Virus record (IMG/VR): IMGVR_UViG_3300018080_000105
Location: 62,001-126,000 of that record
DNA: 64,000 nucleotides
From: a virus
Strand: one strand, 5' to 3'
The position numbers were made by a program, and so were the translations under genes. Shown here piece after piece: positions 8,666-17,106 of this stretch. The notes under the pieces are model-generated. The model was not told where the DNA came from. It was given only the letters and a program-made list of their open reading frames with translations, and did not search any database. How positions within the stretch are numbered: the stretch's first letter is position 1; the number at the start of each line of letters is the position of its first letter.

Positions 8666-9432
8666 TTATTCTCCAGCGTTCGTGGCGTCCAATGCCCGGC
8701 CGCCCGGTCGCGGCGAGTCAACTCGACAAGACCCGGCGGTTTGAAGTAGCCCTTTGCCTTGTCCGGGATCTTCTCAAAAACTTCCGGCTCAACGTCACGG
8801 TGTCGTGCCCAGGCAATATGTCCAGGCGTGAACGTGTAGTACAGGAGCTGTCGGAAGTTGGAGTTATTGGGCGTACCGTGGATCAATGCGTCTGCGAAGA
8901 TCAGGATTTGCCCTGCTTTCAGTCCCGGGCAATACAGTTCGTCCGGGGAGCGCTTCGGCATCTTCGTGCGAAATGCCCTGTTACTGGTATGGCTGCCGGG
9001 AATGACGCCCGGCCCACATTGGTCGTGAAGCGCAATGCCGACTTTCAGGTTTGAAGCCTGTCGCACATAGCCCTGTGACTGATAGTACACAGACCCTCGC
9101 TCACTGAACGGGCCGCCATGCACATTGGGGCGGGCACCTTCACCGGGATAGGTGAGCAGGAAGTGATTATCCAGTCTCGCATGATCGCCGCACAGGATAT
9201 GGACAACGCGACGAATCCGGGGGTCCTGCATAACCCAGGTGAACAGGTTAGGCTCCAGATGAATGCACTCCGCTTTCTGTGGCCATTCAATGCCCTTCGG
9301 CCGCTCTTCGGGTGGGAGCTTCAACGGCTCGATCAGTGTTTTGTACTGATCGACCAACTCTGCAGAGACACCTTTTCGCAGAACAGCGTACCCCTGCTCG
9401 TCAATCTGCCCGACAATCTTCTCGGCGTTCAC
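8662..9432 (-). CDS. PhyH-family Fe(II)/2-oxoglutarate oxygenase
   Basis: 256 residues from GTG at 9432, which overlaps the upstream stop as GTGA and aligns with the start of its paralogue; a longer frame to 9564 is rejected. Phytanoyl-CoA-dioxygenase features: NVHGGPFSE (H105), GPGVIPGSH (144-148), ILIFADALIHGTP (distal H185) and FRQLLYYTFTPGH (R194, probable 2-oxoglutarate contact). The usual H-x-D/E metal motif reads H-G-G. That occurs in both paralogues, so it is a subfamily trait. Probably hydroxylates, or conceivably halogenates, a cluster intermediate. Confidence 0.85.
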   Translation of the reverse strand: MNAEKIVGQIDEQGYAVLRKGVSAELVDQYKTLIEPLKLPPEERPKGIEWPQKAECIHLEPNLFTWVMQDPRIRRVVHILCGDHARLDNHFLLTYPGEGARPNVHGGPFSERGSVYYQSQGYVRQASNLKVGIALHDQCGPGVIPGSHTSNRAFRTKMPKRSPDELYCPGLKAGQILIFADALIHGTPNNSNFRQLLYYTFTPGHIAWARHRDVEPEVFEKIPDKAKGYFKPPGLVELTRRDRAAGHWTPRTLENK

Positions 9433-10181
9433 TTTGCTGCTCCTATCGAGGGCTCTGCCCACTGGAGTTTCCAGCGATCGTCTTTGCCCCACTGCACCAA
9501 ACCAGGAGGCCGAAAATATCCACGAATCTCTTCCGGCAATTTTTGCATCACTTCCGCCGGCCACGGCTCATAGCGCGCCCACGCCACATGCCCCGGAGTG
9601 AATGTGTAGTAAAGCATCTGGCGAAAGCCATCAACATCGGGAGTGCCGTGGAACAACGCATCTGTGAAAATGACAATCGCTCCCGGCTTCATGCCCGGAA
9701 CAACCAATTCGCGGAAATGTCGCCGTCGCCGTTCCTGCGGATAGGCCTCGTCGATCTTATGCGTACCAGGAATAACGCCGGGACCGCCTTGCCGCTGTAG
9801 CGCGATGCCAATCTTCAGATTCGAGGTCAGCTTGATCCCACCTTGTGTATGGTAGTGCACGGCACAATGTTCGCTGAAGGGGCCGCCGTGGACATTCGGT
9901 TTCAACTTGCCACCGGGATACGACAACAAGAAATGATGGTCCAGGCGAGCATGGTCACCACAAAGCCCTCGAATGACTTTTTGCAACCGTTTCTGGAGAA
10001 GAACCTGAGTGAAAGCAACCGGATCGAGATGCAGTACGTCCGCTTTGTGAGACCAACCGCCTTTTGGTTTTACCTGTTGAATCAATTCCAGGTATTTGGC
10101 GACCAACTCCGGCCCCACGCCTTTCTGGAGCACAATGTACCCTTGCTCGTCAATCCGTTGCACAATCTGCTCAGCATTCAC
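9429..10181 (-). CDS. PhyH-family Fe(II)/2-oxoglutarate oxygenase (paralogue)
   Basis: 250 residues from GTG at 10181 with GCAGGAGAAG upstream. Same architecture as the next gene: NVHGGPFSE (H98-G-G100), GPGVIPGTH, IVIFTDALFHGTP (H178) and FRQMLYYTFTPGH (R187). The pair share the opening AE-IV--IDEQGY-VL-KG, clear evidence of tandem duplication. The absence of the carboxylate in the facial triad motif is notable. Stop overlaps the next start (GTGA). Confidence 0.85.
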   Translation of the reverse strand: MNAEQIVQRIDEQGYIVLQKGVGPELVAKYLELIQQVKPKGGWSHKADVLHLDPVAFTQVLLQKRLQKVIRGLCGDHARLDHHFLLSYPGGKLKPNVHGGPFSEHCAVHYHTQGGIKLTSNLKIGIALQRQGGPGVIPGTHKIDEAYPQERRRRHFRELVVPGMKPGAIVIFTDALFHGTPDVDGFRQMLYYTFTPGHVAWARYEPWPAEVMQKLPEEIRGYFRPPGLVQWGKDDRWKLQWAEPSIGAAK

Positions 10182-10233
10182 TTAGCTTCTCCTGCTGTGA
10201 GGCGTCCGCAGTTTAGCAGCCCATCAACAGAGT

Positions 10234-10818
10234 TCAACTGGCGACATAAGTGAACAGAAAGTGCTCTCGCAGATTCCTTTGCAGTGTCTGGCAATGCACA
10301 CGCTGAATCCGATCAATATCGGAAAACTTCTCGTGCAACTGTTCTTCGTTCTCAAACACCTGTAGGTGAGCATGGTATGGCATGTTGACCGGGCAAGTCG
10401 CGACCACAACGCCTAAACACAGCCTCTTCATCTCTTCCCAGATCTTTTCCGGGTATTCGAGATGCTCCAACAGCTCACAGCACCAGATCAGTTCATAGCC
10501 AGGATTCACCGAGGGTAACGCGTCATACAGATCCGCGGCCCAAAACGCAGGACGGTCACCCTCTTCAGGATGACCGTACTTTTCGCGTGCTTTGAAAATT
10601 CGCTGAGCGGAGTAATCAATCCCACAGTATTCCATACCGCGACGAGTGGCGTACTCAGACGCTCTGCCATCCCCGCAACCTACGTCCAGCATTGCGCCAG
10701 ACTCGGGTGCGTCAGCCAGTGCCATCAATCGTTCCAGATCGGGACCGGCCGGGCTGTAGTAATTCAATTTGCCGTCGTAATACGACTGCAGCTCTGCTTC
10801 TTTCGGGCGTGGGATCAT
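10234..10818 (-). CDS. Class I SAM-dependent methyltransferase
   Basis: 194 residues. Motif I is MLDVGCGDGRASE (residues 43-55), followed by the acidic strand YCGIDYS and the post-motif ELIWCCELLEHLEYPEKIWEE. This Methyltransf_11/23 type layout often modifies sugars, lipids or small molecules. The YHAHLQVFENEEQL stretch suits a sugar-nucleotide or glycan methyltransferase, but the substrate cannot be told. Confidence 0.88.
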   Translation of the reverse strand: MIPRPKEAELQSYYDGKLNYYSPAGPDLERLMALADAPESGAMLDVGCGDGRASEYATRRGMEYCGIDYSAQRIFKAREKYGHPEEGDRPAFWAADLYDALPSVNPGYELIWCCELLEHLEYPEKIWEEMKRLCLGVVVATCPVNMPYHAHLQVFENEEQLHEKFSDIDRIQRVHCQTLQRNLREHFLFTYVAS

Positions 10819-10836
10819 GCTTCCTGCTCCACGGAG

Positions 10837-11091
10837 TTATGCTTCCTGCTCTTCTTCCTTCTTCGGCAGCATGCTTTTTACAGCTTTGTGGCCAGAATTA
10901 CCACCGAGCAGGTGACCAAGGACCGCCTGTTTCGTCTGCGGTGTGTGCCGAACATGCGGCTGCGGCATCAACCGGCCGGGTTTTCCGGACAGAGTATAAG
11001 ACCGAGCTGTCTTTACTGGCGTCGTCGAAGCCACCGACATCGCTTTGGCGGCCTGTCGTCCCAGATCTGACGCAAACTTAGCAGTATCCAT
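10837..11091 (-). CDS. Hypothetical basic protein, 84 aa
   Basis: ATG at 11091 lies two bases after the stop of the thioredoxin-like gene; AAAGGG upstream is a plausible ribosome binding site. The protein begins MDTAKFASDLGRQAAKAM, is Ser/Thr/Lys-rich and ends in KKEEEQEA. No family recognised. Confidence 0.6.
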   Translation of the reverse strand: MDTAKFASDLGRQAAKAMSVASTTPVKTARSYTLSGKPGRLMPQPHVRHTPQTKQAVLGHLLGGNSGHKAVKSMLPKKEEEQEA

Positions 11092-11093
11092 GC

Positions 11094-11498
11094 TTAGCCC
11101 TTTGGTTTCGGAGGAGGTGTCGGTCGTGGATCTTTCGGGTTGATGAACCAACGATACTCTTGTTTTGTCATGATCGGGAAGACACGCTTGTCGGCGTAAC
11201 CACCCCATCGTTTAACAGCCCGCTGCTCATTGCCACGAACACGGACGAGGATTGTACAAGGAACAGACTTAACATCCCAGAGCTGAACCAAATCCTTCCG
11301 TTTGTCGACATCGACCGCCACGTCCGCGTAACCCCACTTCTTCAGGATTTCGTCAATGTCGGCTTTGTCGTAGACCGCGTCCTGCACACGGCACGGCCCG
11401 CACCATGTAGCTTTGAACCGCAGGAGCATGTAACTGTCAGCCATCACAGGCGACATCGTCAGGAACACAAACAGTGCTGCAATCAGGCGACTCGTCAT
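11094..11498 (-). CDS. Secreted thioredoxin-like protein
   Basis: 134 residues. Residues 1-20 form a Sec signal peptide (LIAALFVFLTMSPVMA, likely cleavage after Ala20). The thioredoxin active site TWCGPCR has C33 and C36; a later SVPC supplies the cis-Pro context (VKSVPCTILV). The C-terminus is Pro/Lys-rich (PTPPPKPKG). Exported to the periplasm, it could reduce or form disulfides in surface or virion proteins. Unusual cargo next to a decoration cluster. Confidence 0.87.
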   Translation of the reverse strand: MTSRLIAALFVFLTMSPVMADSYMLLRFKATWCGPCRVQDAVYDKADIDEILKKWGYADVAVDVDKRKDLVQLWDVKSVPCTILVRVRGNEQRAVKRWGGYADKRVFPIMTKQEYRWFINPKDPRPTPPPKPKG

Positions 11499-11507
11499 GG
11501 CTGGACC

Positions 11508-12134
11508 TCACTCCGGTTTGCTGATGAAATACGCTACCTTCTTTGTAAATGCAGTCGTCGCGGCTACGCGACTCCGCTGGTTTAGCTGCGCCCGCACACC
11601 CCGCATCCCCTGCTGGTCCAGATCATCACAAACAATGATCCCGCCTTCGGGCATGTGTTCAACACATCGGTCGAACATGTGGAGTGTCGGTTCCGGTACA
11701 TGTCGCCCATCCAGATAGACAAACTGCAACGGGGCTGCAGCGGCCAGGGCCGGCTCGAACGAATCGTCAAAGTGGCCTGGAAAAATCTCGACAGTCGTCT
11801 TTGGGCAAAAGATCTCCAGCGTTTCGATAGCCAGCTCTCGCTTGGCCTCGATGCCTTCCATGCCCACGTACTGCACAGGTCCGTTCTTCTCTGCGGCGGA
11901 ACACATGTACGCAGCACCAATACCGGCACAGGTTCCAATTTCAAAAATGCGGGAAGGAGCATGGTGAATAATAAACCGAGACATCGCACGACCTGCGAGC
12001 TGCCCCATGCTGGCTATTCGCACTCGCTGCTCTTTACCGACAGGCGTACCGCTCACCTCGGAGCGGTGGTAAGCGATCGCGTCACAGCGTGCACGATCTT
12101 CGTCGGTCAATATGGTGGTCGTCCAGTTGTCCAT
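11508..12134 (-). CDS. O-methyltransferase-like class I methyltransferase
   Basis: 208 residues from ATG at 12134, chosen for GGAAG six bases upstream (a start at 12197 is possible). Motif I RIFEIGTCAGIGAAYM, then FVYLDGRHVPEP and GGIIVCDDLDQQGMRG give the D-x-x-H and DD pattern of O-methyltransferases that methylate hydroxyls of small molecules or sugars. It is divergently oriented from the reductase gene at 12275; the 140-base spacer between them must hold both promoters. Confidence 0.82.
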   Translation of the reverse strand: MDNWTTTILTDEDRARCDAIAYHRSEVSGTPVGKEQRVRIASMGQLAGRAMSRFIIHHAPSRIFEIGTCAGIGAAYMCSAAEKNGPVQYVGMEGIEAKRELAIETLEIFCPKTTVEIFPGHFDDSFEPALAAAAPLQFVYLDGRHVPEPTLHMFDRCVEHMPEGGIIVCDDLDQQGMRGVRAQLNQRSRVAATTAFTKKVAYFISKPE

Positions 12135-12274
12135 TTCTCGCTTCCATGCTATGGCTTCCACGGGTTTACAGTGTAACCCCGAAATCACAGAGAACAAAGG
12201 GGAACCAGACCAACGCTGGAAGCTCGCCTGGAAACATCGTACGATGCAGTAATTCCCGGGAAAGGAGTGCCTCT

Positions 12275-13420
12275 ATGTTCAAATTCCAGGATTCTGACGC
12301 GGATTTCAAAGCCCTCACTACACTCGACGCTTCATTGATCCAGCTGGTCGACACTGGTGAGAATAAGCTCACTGGCAAGCCCCGCGCACCGCGTATCGCT
12401 CTCGTTACAGGTGCCAATGGATTTGTTGGCTCCCACCTCACCGCTCACCTGGCCGGCAGCGATCGCTGGGACAAAGTCTTTGCACTGGTCCGCGATGAGA
12501 CCAATTTTGCAGCCAGTCACAAACTCAAAGATTCATGGACAAAGTGGAAAGTCAACGCACCGTCAAACACCCGTCATAAAGTCGAAACATACACTTGGGA
12601 TCCCATGAGCCCTCGGCTCGGCATGAGCGAACAACAGTTCTCCACCCTGGCCTGGCACTCCGATGTTGTGTTTCACCTGGCCGGGGCCACCGCCTACGAC
12701 AAAAACTACAAGCACATGCGGGCAGGGACTTCCCTACTCATGCTGCAACTGCTGGACTTCTGCCGCACAGGCCAACCGAAACAGCTTCACCACATCGGCA
12801 GCATCGCTGATCGCATCATGAGCAGCGTGAAACACAAAGAACGAAACATCCCGTGGACCAGCGGGTACTTTCAGGCGAAATGGGTCGTCGACAAGATGTT
12901 GACTGTGGCACGAGAACAACTCGACATCCCGACCACCAACTACCGGGCGCCATACATTACCGGACCAACCACACACGCCATGGACCCGCAACGACATTAC
13001 TCGTTCTGGCAGATGGCCATCGCCTTAGCCTCCGCAGGACTAATCTGGGATGGCTACTTCCTGCAAGCTGTACCGGTCGACCTGCTTTGTCAGTGTCTGG
13101 CCATGAACGCCCAACGATCTACACCGCTACCAGTTGTCACCCCGACCATGCTCCCGCTACACACTTCCCGAATCATGGGCACCTTGGGCTGTGACCTGAT
13201 CGATCACGAAGAATTCTTCGACCACGTGGCCCCGCACATGCCGGCCGCCACCGGCTTACCAGGGGCTCGTTATCGCGACGTCGAAGTCGCCAGCACCGGG
13301 CAAGGCGACCTGGATCGCTTCATCGCGATCGACAAGATCCCGGACGCCGCAGAGATGTTCAAACGCGGCTTCAGACAGCAGAAGATTCAAAAGGCTGTCC
13401 AACGGGCACAAGGGACTTGA
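12275..13420 (+). CDS. NAD(P)-dependent dehydratase / thioester-reductase-like protein
   Basis: 381 residues; ATG at 12275 is preceded by AAAGGAG, so the longer open frame from 12089 is rejected. Rossmann motif LVTGANGFVGSHL (residues 43-55), FHLAGATAYD, and catalytic Y198-x3-K202 (GYFQAK) place it in the extended SDR group; the start ALVTGANGFVGSHL and overall shape suit thioester reductases or nucleotide-sugar epimerases. One of only three plus-strand genes here. It converges on the PaaK-like gene with a 50-base tail overlap. Confidence 0.82.
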   Translation: MFKFQDSDADFKALTTLDASLIQLVDTGENKLTGKPRAPRIALVTGANGFVGSHLTAHLAGSDRWDKVFALVRDETNFAASHKLKDSWTKWKVNAPSNTRHKVETYTWDPMSPRLGMSEQQFSTLAWHSDVVFHLAGATAYDKNYKHMRAGTSLLMLQLLDFCRTGQPKQLHHIGSIADRIMSSVKHKERNIPWTSGYFQAKWVVDKMLTVAREQLDIPTTNYRAPYITGPTTHAMDPQRHYSFWQMAIALASAGLIWDGYFLQAVPVDLLCQCLAMNAQRSTPLPVVTPTMLPLHTSRIMGTLGCDLIDHEEFFDHVAPHMPAATGLPGARYRDVEVASTGQGDLDRFIAIDKIPDAAEMFKRGFRQQKIQKAVQRAQGT

Positions 13421-14750
13421 ACTCTTCAAACTTCCCGCCGGCCGATCGCTCAATGCGTTCTACATACTCAAAATGCACAGCAGGCTCGAAGCCGATGCCT
13501 CGATACAATGACTGCTTCGCTGTCTCTTCTTCCTCGGCGGAAAACGGCCGCGGCCCTGCGACTCTGAACTTGACAGTGTGATGGTCGAGCTGGATCGCTT
13601 GATAGTGATCAACTGGCAGCGCCAAGACCGCTTCACCGTCAACCTTCCCGTCCATCACCGGCCAGATCGCTTCGCCGTCCGGTCGTGTGAACATCCCGCA
13701 AACACGACCGATAATCCTCCGGATCATTGGACCATAAATACCCGGCGGACCCGCCTCGGCCATGTCGCCCAACTCGTACCGAATCAGCGGACTGGAGAAG
13801 TTGTATCGCGGTGTCACGACCACACGACCGATCTCACCTTCCTGACACACTTCATTCTGATCGTTCAGAATCTCCACATAAGCCAACTCGTCTGCTATGT
13901 AATACAAGTTCGGCTCGGCCGGCGACTGATACGCCACATGGCCAACTTCCTGCGTTGTGTACGTGTCAATGACCGGGAGTTGCCATACTTCTGCGGCCAG
14001 GTTACGTGTCTTCGGCGACAACACTTCTCCTGTCGTACGTAAACGTTCGAGGAACGGCAACTTGTACTGATGCCGTTGACAATACAGCGCGATCTCGTGC
14101 ATCAGTGAAGGGTTTGCAAACAGATACGGGCACTTGACACGCCGCAGCAACTTCACAATTTCTGAGACCGGCAATGTTGGCGACACAAGGTAACTTCGCC
14201 CTGTCTTCATGTTGCCCCAACCCCAGTTGTGTCGCAACTGAATCTCGCGGCCTGGACCTTCGTACTTACAAGACACCATCGTCTTTTTGATGTCGTAGCC
14301 ATACAGCTTCATCAACCGAAGCATGTGAGCCATCCACACCGACTGTGCCATGTCATCTGTCATGACAACAAGCGGCGAGCCTGATGACCCGCTGGTCTCC
14401 ATCGGACGCGGTTCGCCCAGTAACGGAAGCGGTTGCCGCGGCATAATGGTCTTCAAGTTGTCCCGAAGATCCGCTCGCGTCAGCACGGGGAAGTTACGCC
14501 AGCCATCAGGAGTCAAAAGCTCCTTCGGAGACATACCAGTCTCTTGAAACCGCTCCACGTAAAACGGACACATCTGTGTCGCGAACCGGAGCAAGTCTCG
14601 CAGAGTCCGTATTTGGTACGCTACCCGGGCTTCCGGAGCAACCTGTCGCAAGACCGGGAGTAGCGGAGAGCTGGGATAGAGCTTATGTCTTTTTGCGGGA
14701 TGCGCGTCGACGTGAGGCGGGTTTCTCTGCACCATCTGCGGCTGTACCAT
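13371..14750 (-). CDS. PaaK-like adenylate-forming enzyme
   Basis: 459 residues from ATG at 14750 (GAGG nine bases upstream); other ATGs at 14765 and 14735 cannot be excluded. The ATP-binding loop is ETSGSSGSPLVVM, followed by YTTQEVG and LIRYELGDMAEAG, as in phenylacetate-CoA ligase/CapK relatives. Such enzymes activate a carboxylate as acyl-AMP; CapK homologues occur in capsule clusters. Next to the reductase-like gene it could supply an activated acyl group for transfer or reduction. Its 3' end overlaps the reductase gene on the opposite strand. Confidence 0.85.
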   Translation of the reverse strand: MVQPQMVQRNPPHVDAHPAKRHKLYPSSPLLPVLRQVAPEARVAYQIRTLRDLLRFATQMCPFYVERFQETGMSPKELLTPDGWRNFPVLTRADLRDNLKTIMPRQPLPLLGEPRPMETSGSSGSPLVVMTDDMAQSVWMAHMLRLMKLYGYDIKKTMVSCKYEGPGREIQLRHNWGWGNMKTGRSYLVSPTLPVSEIVKLLRRVKCPYLFANPSLMHEIALYCQRHQYKLPFLERLRTTGEVLSPKTRNLAAEVWQLPVIDTYTTQEVGHVAYQSPAEPNLYYIADELAYVEILNDQNEVCQEGEIGRVVVTPRYNFSSPLIRYELGDMAEAGPPGIYGPMIRRIIGRVCGMFTRPDGEAIWPVMDGKVDGEAVLALPVDHYQAIQLDHHTVKFRVAGPRPFSAEEEETAKQSLYRGIGFEPAVHFEYVERIERSAGGKFEEFKSLVPVGQPFESSAV

Positions 14751-14961
14751 CTTCTTCGTCCTCATCCTTCGACATCTGCCGAATGGAATTCTTCAGAATC
14801 GTAGTTGCCTCGGCCACCGCTAACCCTCGCCGCCGGTCAGCGGCAGCAATCAAACTCAGCTCCAGGCATTCCATCAGCCCTGCCATCATCTGATCAGTCA
14901 GCGGCAGCACCGCAATCACCTCGCCAGGCACCGCTGGCGTAAGCATCTTCTCGTCAAGCAT
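14683..14961 (-). CDS. Hypothetical helical protein, 92 aa
   Basis: Starts at ATG 14961 directly after GAAGG. A hydrophobic helical N-terminal two thirds (LTDQMMAGLMECLELSLIAA) is followed by an acidic stretch EDEEDG and a basic tail RRRASRKKT. It overlaps the PaaK-like start by up to about 80 bases, an unusually long overlap for this window. It lacks the serine motif of an acyl carrier protein, which I looked for because of the neighbours. Confidence 0.6.
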   Translation of the reverse strand: MLDEKMLTPAVPGEVIAVLPLTDQMMAGLMECLELSLIAAADRRRGLAVAEATTILKNSIRQMSKDEDEEDGTAADGAEKPASRRRASRKKT

Positions 14962-14978
14962 CCTTCACATCCCTTCGA

Positions 14979-15371
14979 TTACGTCAAACCCAGTTCGGTC
15001 GCCCAACCTGGAGTCATCTCGCCAACAATGACGCGGCCGGGCGTGGTGTCAGTATCAATGACAAACGGAGAACTGTGATACAACTCTGGGATGTCATCCA
15101 GGTTGTCTTCCACAAATTTCTTAGACTTCAGCAGCTGCTCAACCGCGGCCACACCCATCGCGTCGAGATACGCCTGTACCTCCGCGATCGTGATCTCCGC
15201 GTTACCTTCACCGTCCTCAACGAACTTACGAATCTGCCAGAAGTTCTCGTACCCAGCACGCCATAAATCGATCATGCCGTCAGCGGTTTGCTCTGAGAAT
15301 TTGGTAATCGCTTCTGCGCGCAATTCCGCAACCGTGGTGTCCGATTTTGTGGGAGGCGTAAAGTGAGGCAT
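14979..15371 (-). CDS. Hypothetical protein, 130 aa
   Basis: ATG at 15371 with CAAGGAATGAGCT upstream. The mostly helical N-terminal region includes the repeated-looking RKFVEDGEGN and KKFVEDNLDD; the C-terminus is beta-like (VIDTDTTPGRVIVGEM). It follows the fibre-like gene and may be a structural accessory, but no family is recognised. Confidence 0.65.
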   Translation of the reverse strand: MPHFTPPTKSDTTVAELRAEAITKFSEQTADGMIDLWRAGYENFWQIRKFVEDGEGNAEITIAEVQAYLDAMGVAAVEQLLKSKKFVEDNLDDIPELYHSSPFVIDTDTTPGRVIVGEMTPGWATELGLT

Positions 15372-15456
15372 AGCTCATTCCTTGAAATAGAAGCATCGCA
15401 AATCAGACGATAACACACCACAGTAACAAGGGCAACAGCCTGACAACCACGCTTGA

Positions 15457-16770
15457 TCAGCCCGCGGAGATTTTGAGCGTACCCGAATCATTCCACAGTT
15501 GATCAGCCACGGCAGGGTCTGACGTCGGCAAATTCGCCACCGACACAACCCCGTCATCACTGACCGAGAATTGCGACGTGCCGCCGACCTGCAAATCCAA
15601 AAGGTAAGACGCGCCAGGGCTGTTCGTATCTGTCTTATTGATCAACAGGCCTCGGTCATCTCCACTTGTCGACTTGTTGACCGTGTAGTTGATCGTCGCC
15701 ATTGCCTCGTCACCGGTGGCAGTAGACAACGTCGCGGCGAACGTCGGCGGTCCGCTCCAGGACTGCGCACCTGATGCGTACAGATAATGAAGCTCGCCAC
15801 CCGCGCGGAGTAAAAGATAATCCTCCGATTGTATAGAAACACGATTGCCTGCGTACCCGAGATCAATTTTGCAAGTCGCATTAGACAGGCTCTTGATGAC
15901 AGCCCCGGATCCTTCAATCGCAAGTCCGTTGATCGTCAAGTCACGAACCGTCCCTGTACCAGCTGCTTCTGTCGCAATTACGAAATTGTCCGCCGCTTGC
16001 CCGTACATCCGGAGACGTTCGTAGTTACTGTCGTCAGTGTACGTACCGTAAGCCGCAAACGACTGGCTGTTGCTGCCGTTTCGCAAATCCAACTGATTGT
16101 CTGCATCTGAATGGATGCAAGTCGCACCAGCCCGCAATTTAATCCCGACGTTCTCCGATGTACTACGCAGTTGAATGCCTGATGCGTCCCAGGTCCCCTG
16201 CCACGTACCTGCCCCGTAAAAACGTAAAGCACTGGCGCGATTCTCGACAAACGTCCCGTTCGTACCTACCCGACAATTGGTTGGGCCGTACAAGTGGTCG
16301 CCAGATATTTCATACCCGCTGTCACCAAACCCGCCGTCCCCGTCGGACATCTGGACAGCCCCCGCGTCGCCGGCACTGCCGCCCAACTCCAGCCAACTGG
16401 TTACCTGCTCTTTAGTAGCCCCCGTCGCCGGCCCGTCAGATTCCTCGAAGTTGGCTGCCATAGTCCCGGCCGGCAGCGTCAACGCCCCGCCAGTATTAGC
16501 CGCTCGATCGCCGCCGCACCACTGCCCCTGGTGGAACGCAAGGCCCAGTTCGCTGTCGTGACACTCCTGCCCGTAAACAATATCCGGCTGAGGGTCAGCA
16601 ATTTCCGCCGTCAGCTCGGGCGTGCTACAAGTGATTGACTTGGTAATCCCCATCCCGTCCACCCGAACGCGCACAAACCCGTTGACGTCATCATTCATGC
16701 ACGTCCCGGACGCCCCGTTGTACGGGTGGTGGTTGACGATACGAACGCGGTCGCCTTGCGAAAATGGCAT
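15457..16770 (-). CDS. Tail-fibre-like / receptor-binding protein
   Basis: 437 residues; GGAGG ten bases before ATG 16770. The N-terminus is a small SH3/KOW-like domain (GDRVRIVNHHPYNGASG). The rest is Ser/Gly/Thr/Asn-rich beta structure with fibre-type repeats (YGTYTDDSNYERLRMYGQ, TRDL-like segments). The end, VANLPTSDPAVADQLWNDSG then TLKISAG, matches a C-terminal motif common in marine phage fibres and neck appendages. Probably trimeric and on the virion surface. Confidence 0.8.
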   Translation of the reverse strand: MPFSQGDRVRIVNHHPYNGASGTCMNDDVNGFVRVRVDGMGITKSITCSTPELTAEIADPQPDIVYGQECHDSELGLAFHQGQWCGGDRAANTGGALTLPAGTMAANFEESDGPATGATKEQVTSWLELGGSAGDAGAVQMSDGDGGFGDSGYEISGDHLYGPTNCRVGTNGTFVENRASALRFYGAGTWQGTWDASGIQLRSTSENVGIKLRAGATCIHSDADNQLDLRNGSNSQSFAAYGTYTDDSNYERLRMYGQAADNFVIATEAAGTGTVRDLTINGLAIEGSGAVIKSLSNATCKIDLGYAGNRVSIQSEDYLLLRAGGELHYLYASGAQSWSGPPTFAATLSTATGDEAMATINYTVNKSTSGDDRGLLINKTDTNSPGASYLLDLQVGGTSQFSVSDDGVVSVANLPTSDPAVADQLWNDSGTLKISAG

Positions 16771-16792
16771 AACAGCCTCCTTGCAGACCAGA

Positions 16793-16993
16793 TTATCCCT
16801 CTTCTTCGGCAGCTGCAGTTAGCGGGATACGGCGCCCGCATTTCCGGCAGACCGCCCACTCTTCTTTTTGCACCAGATTACGGCTGTGACAGTCCGGGCA
16901 ATTGTCCGGGCGATAGTGCACGCACCCCGATACATACCCGTAGTCAGTGTCAGCAGACAGTCGCCCACATTTCTCACAGTAAAAGCTCGACAC
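16793..16993 (-). CDS. Small zinc-ribbon protein
   Basis: 66 residues from GTG at 16993 with AGGAGAG upstream. Three C-x2-C pairs (CEKC, CPDC, CRKC) imply one or two bound zincs of the ribbon/rubredoxin-like type. Such proteins bind nucleic acid or other proteins; no specific role can be assigned. Lies between the fibre gene and a terminator. Confidence 0.75.
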   Translation of the reverse strand: MSSFYCEKCGRLSADTDYGYVSGCVHYRPDNCPDCHSRNLVQKEEWAVCRKCGRRIPLTAAAEEEG

Positions 16994-17068
16994 GATGCTC
17001 TCCTGACGTCCCCACTGTAACGAGTTTCCCGCAGAGCGGGAAGACGGGGCCGTTTGTCCCTGATAGCT

Positions 17069-17106
17069 AAAAAAAGGCCCTGCAGGCCCCTCTCGGGGCC
17101 AAGGGC
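17069..17106 (-). terminator. Rho-independent terminator
   Basis: Reading the minus strand, a nested stem (outer GCCC/GGGC, inner GGCCCC-GAGA-GGGGCC) is followed at once by seven Ts (17075-17069). It lies just past the stop of the gene ending at 17107. Confidence 0.85.

Noticed and set aside
12089-12274. Longer start for the reductase gene
   Set aside because: AAAGGAG lies just before ATG 12275 and the upstream codons contain non-protein-like composition and the divergent promoter space.
14683-15371. Acyl carrier protein to go with PaaK-like enzyme
   Set aside because: Neither small protein has a D/E-S-L type phosphopantetheine motif.
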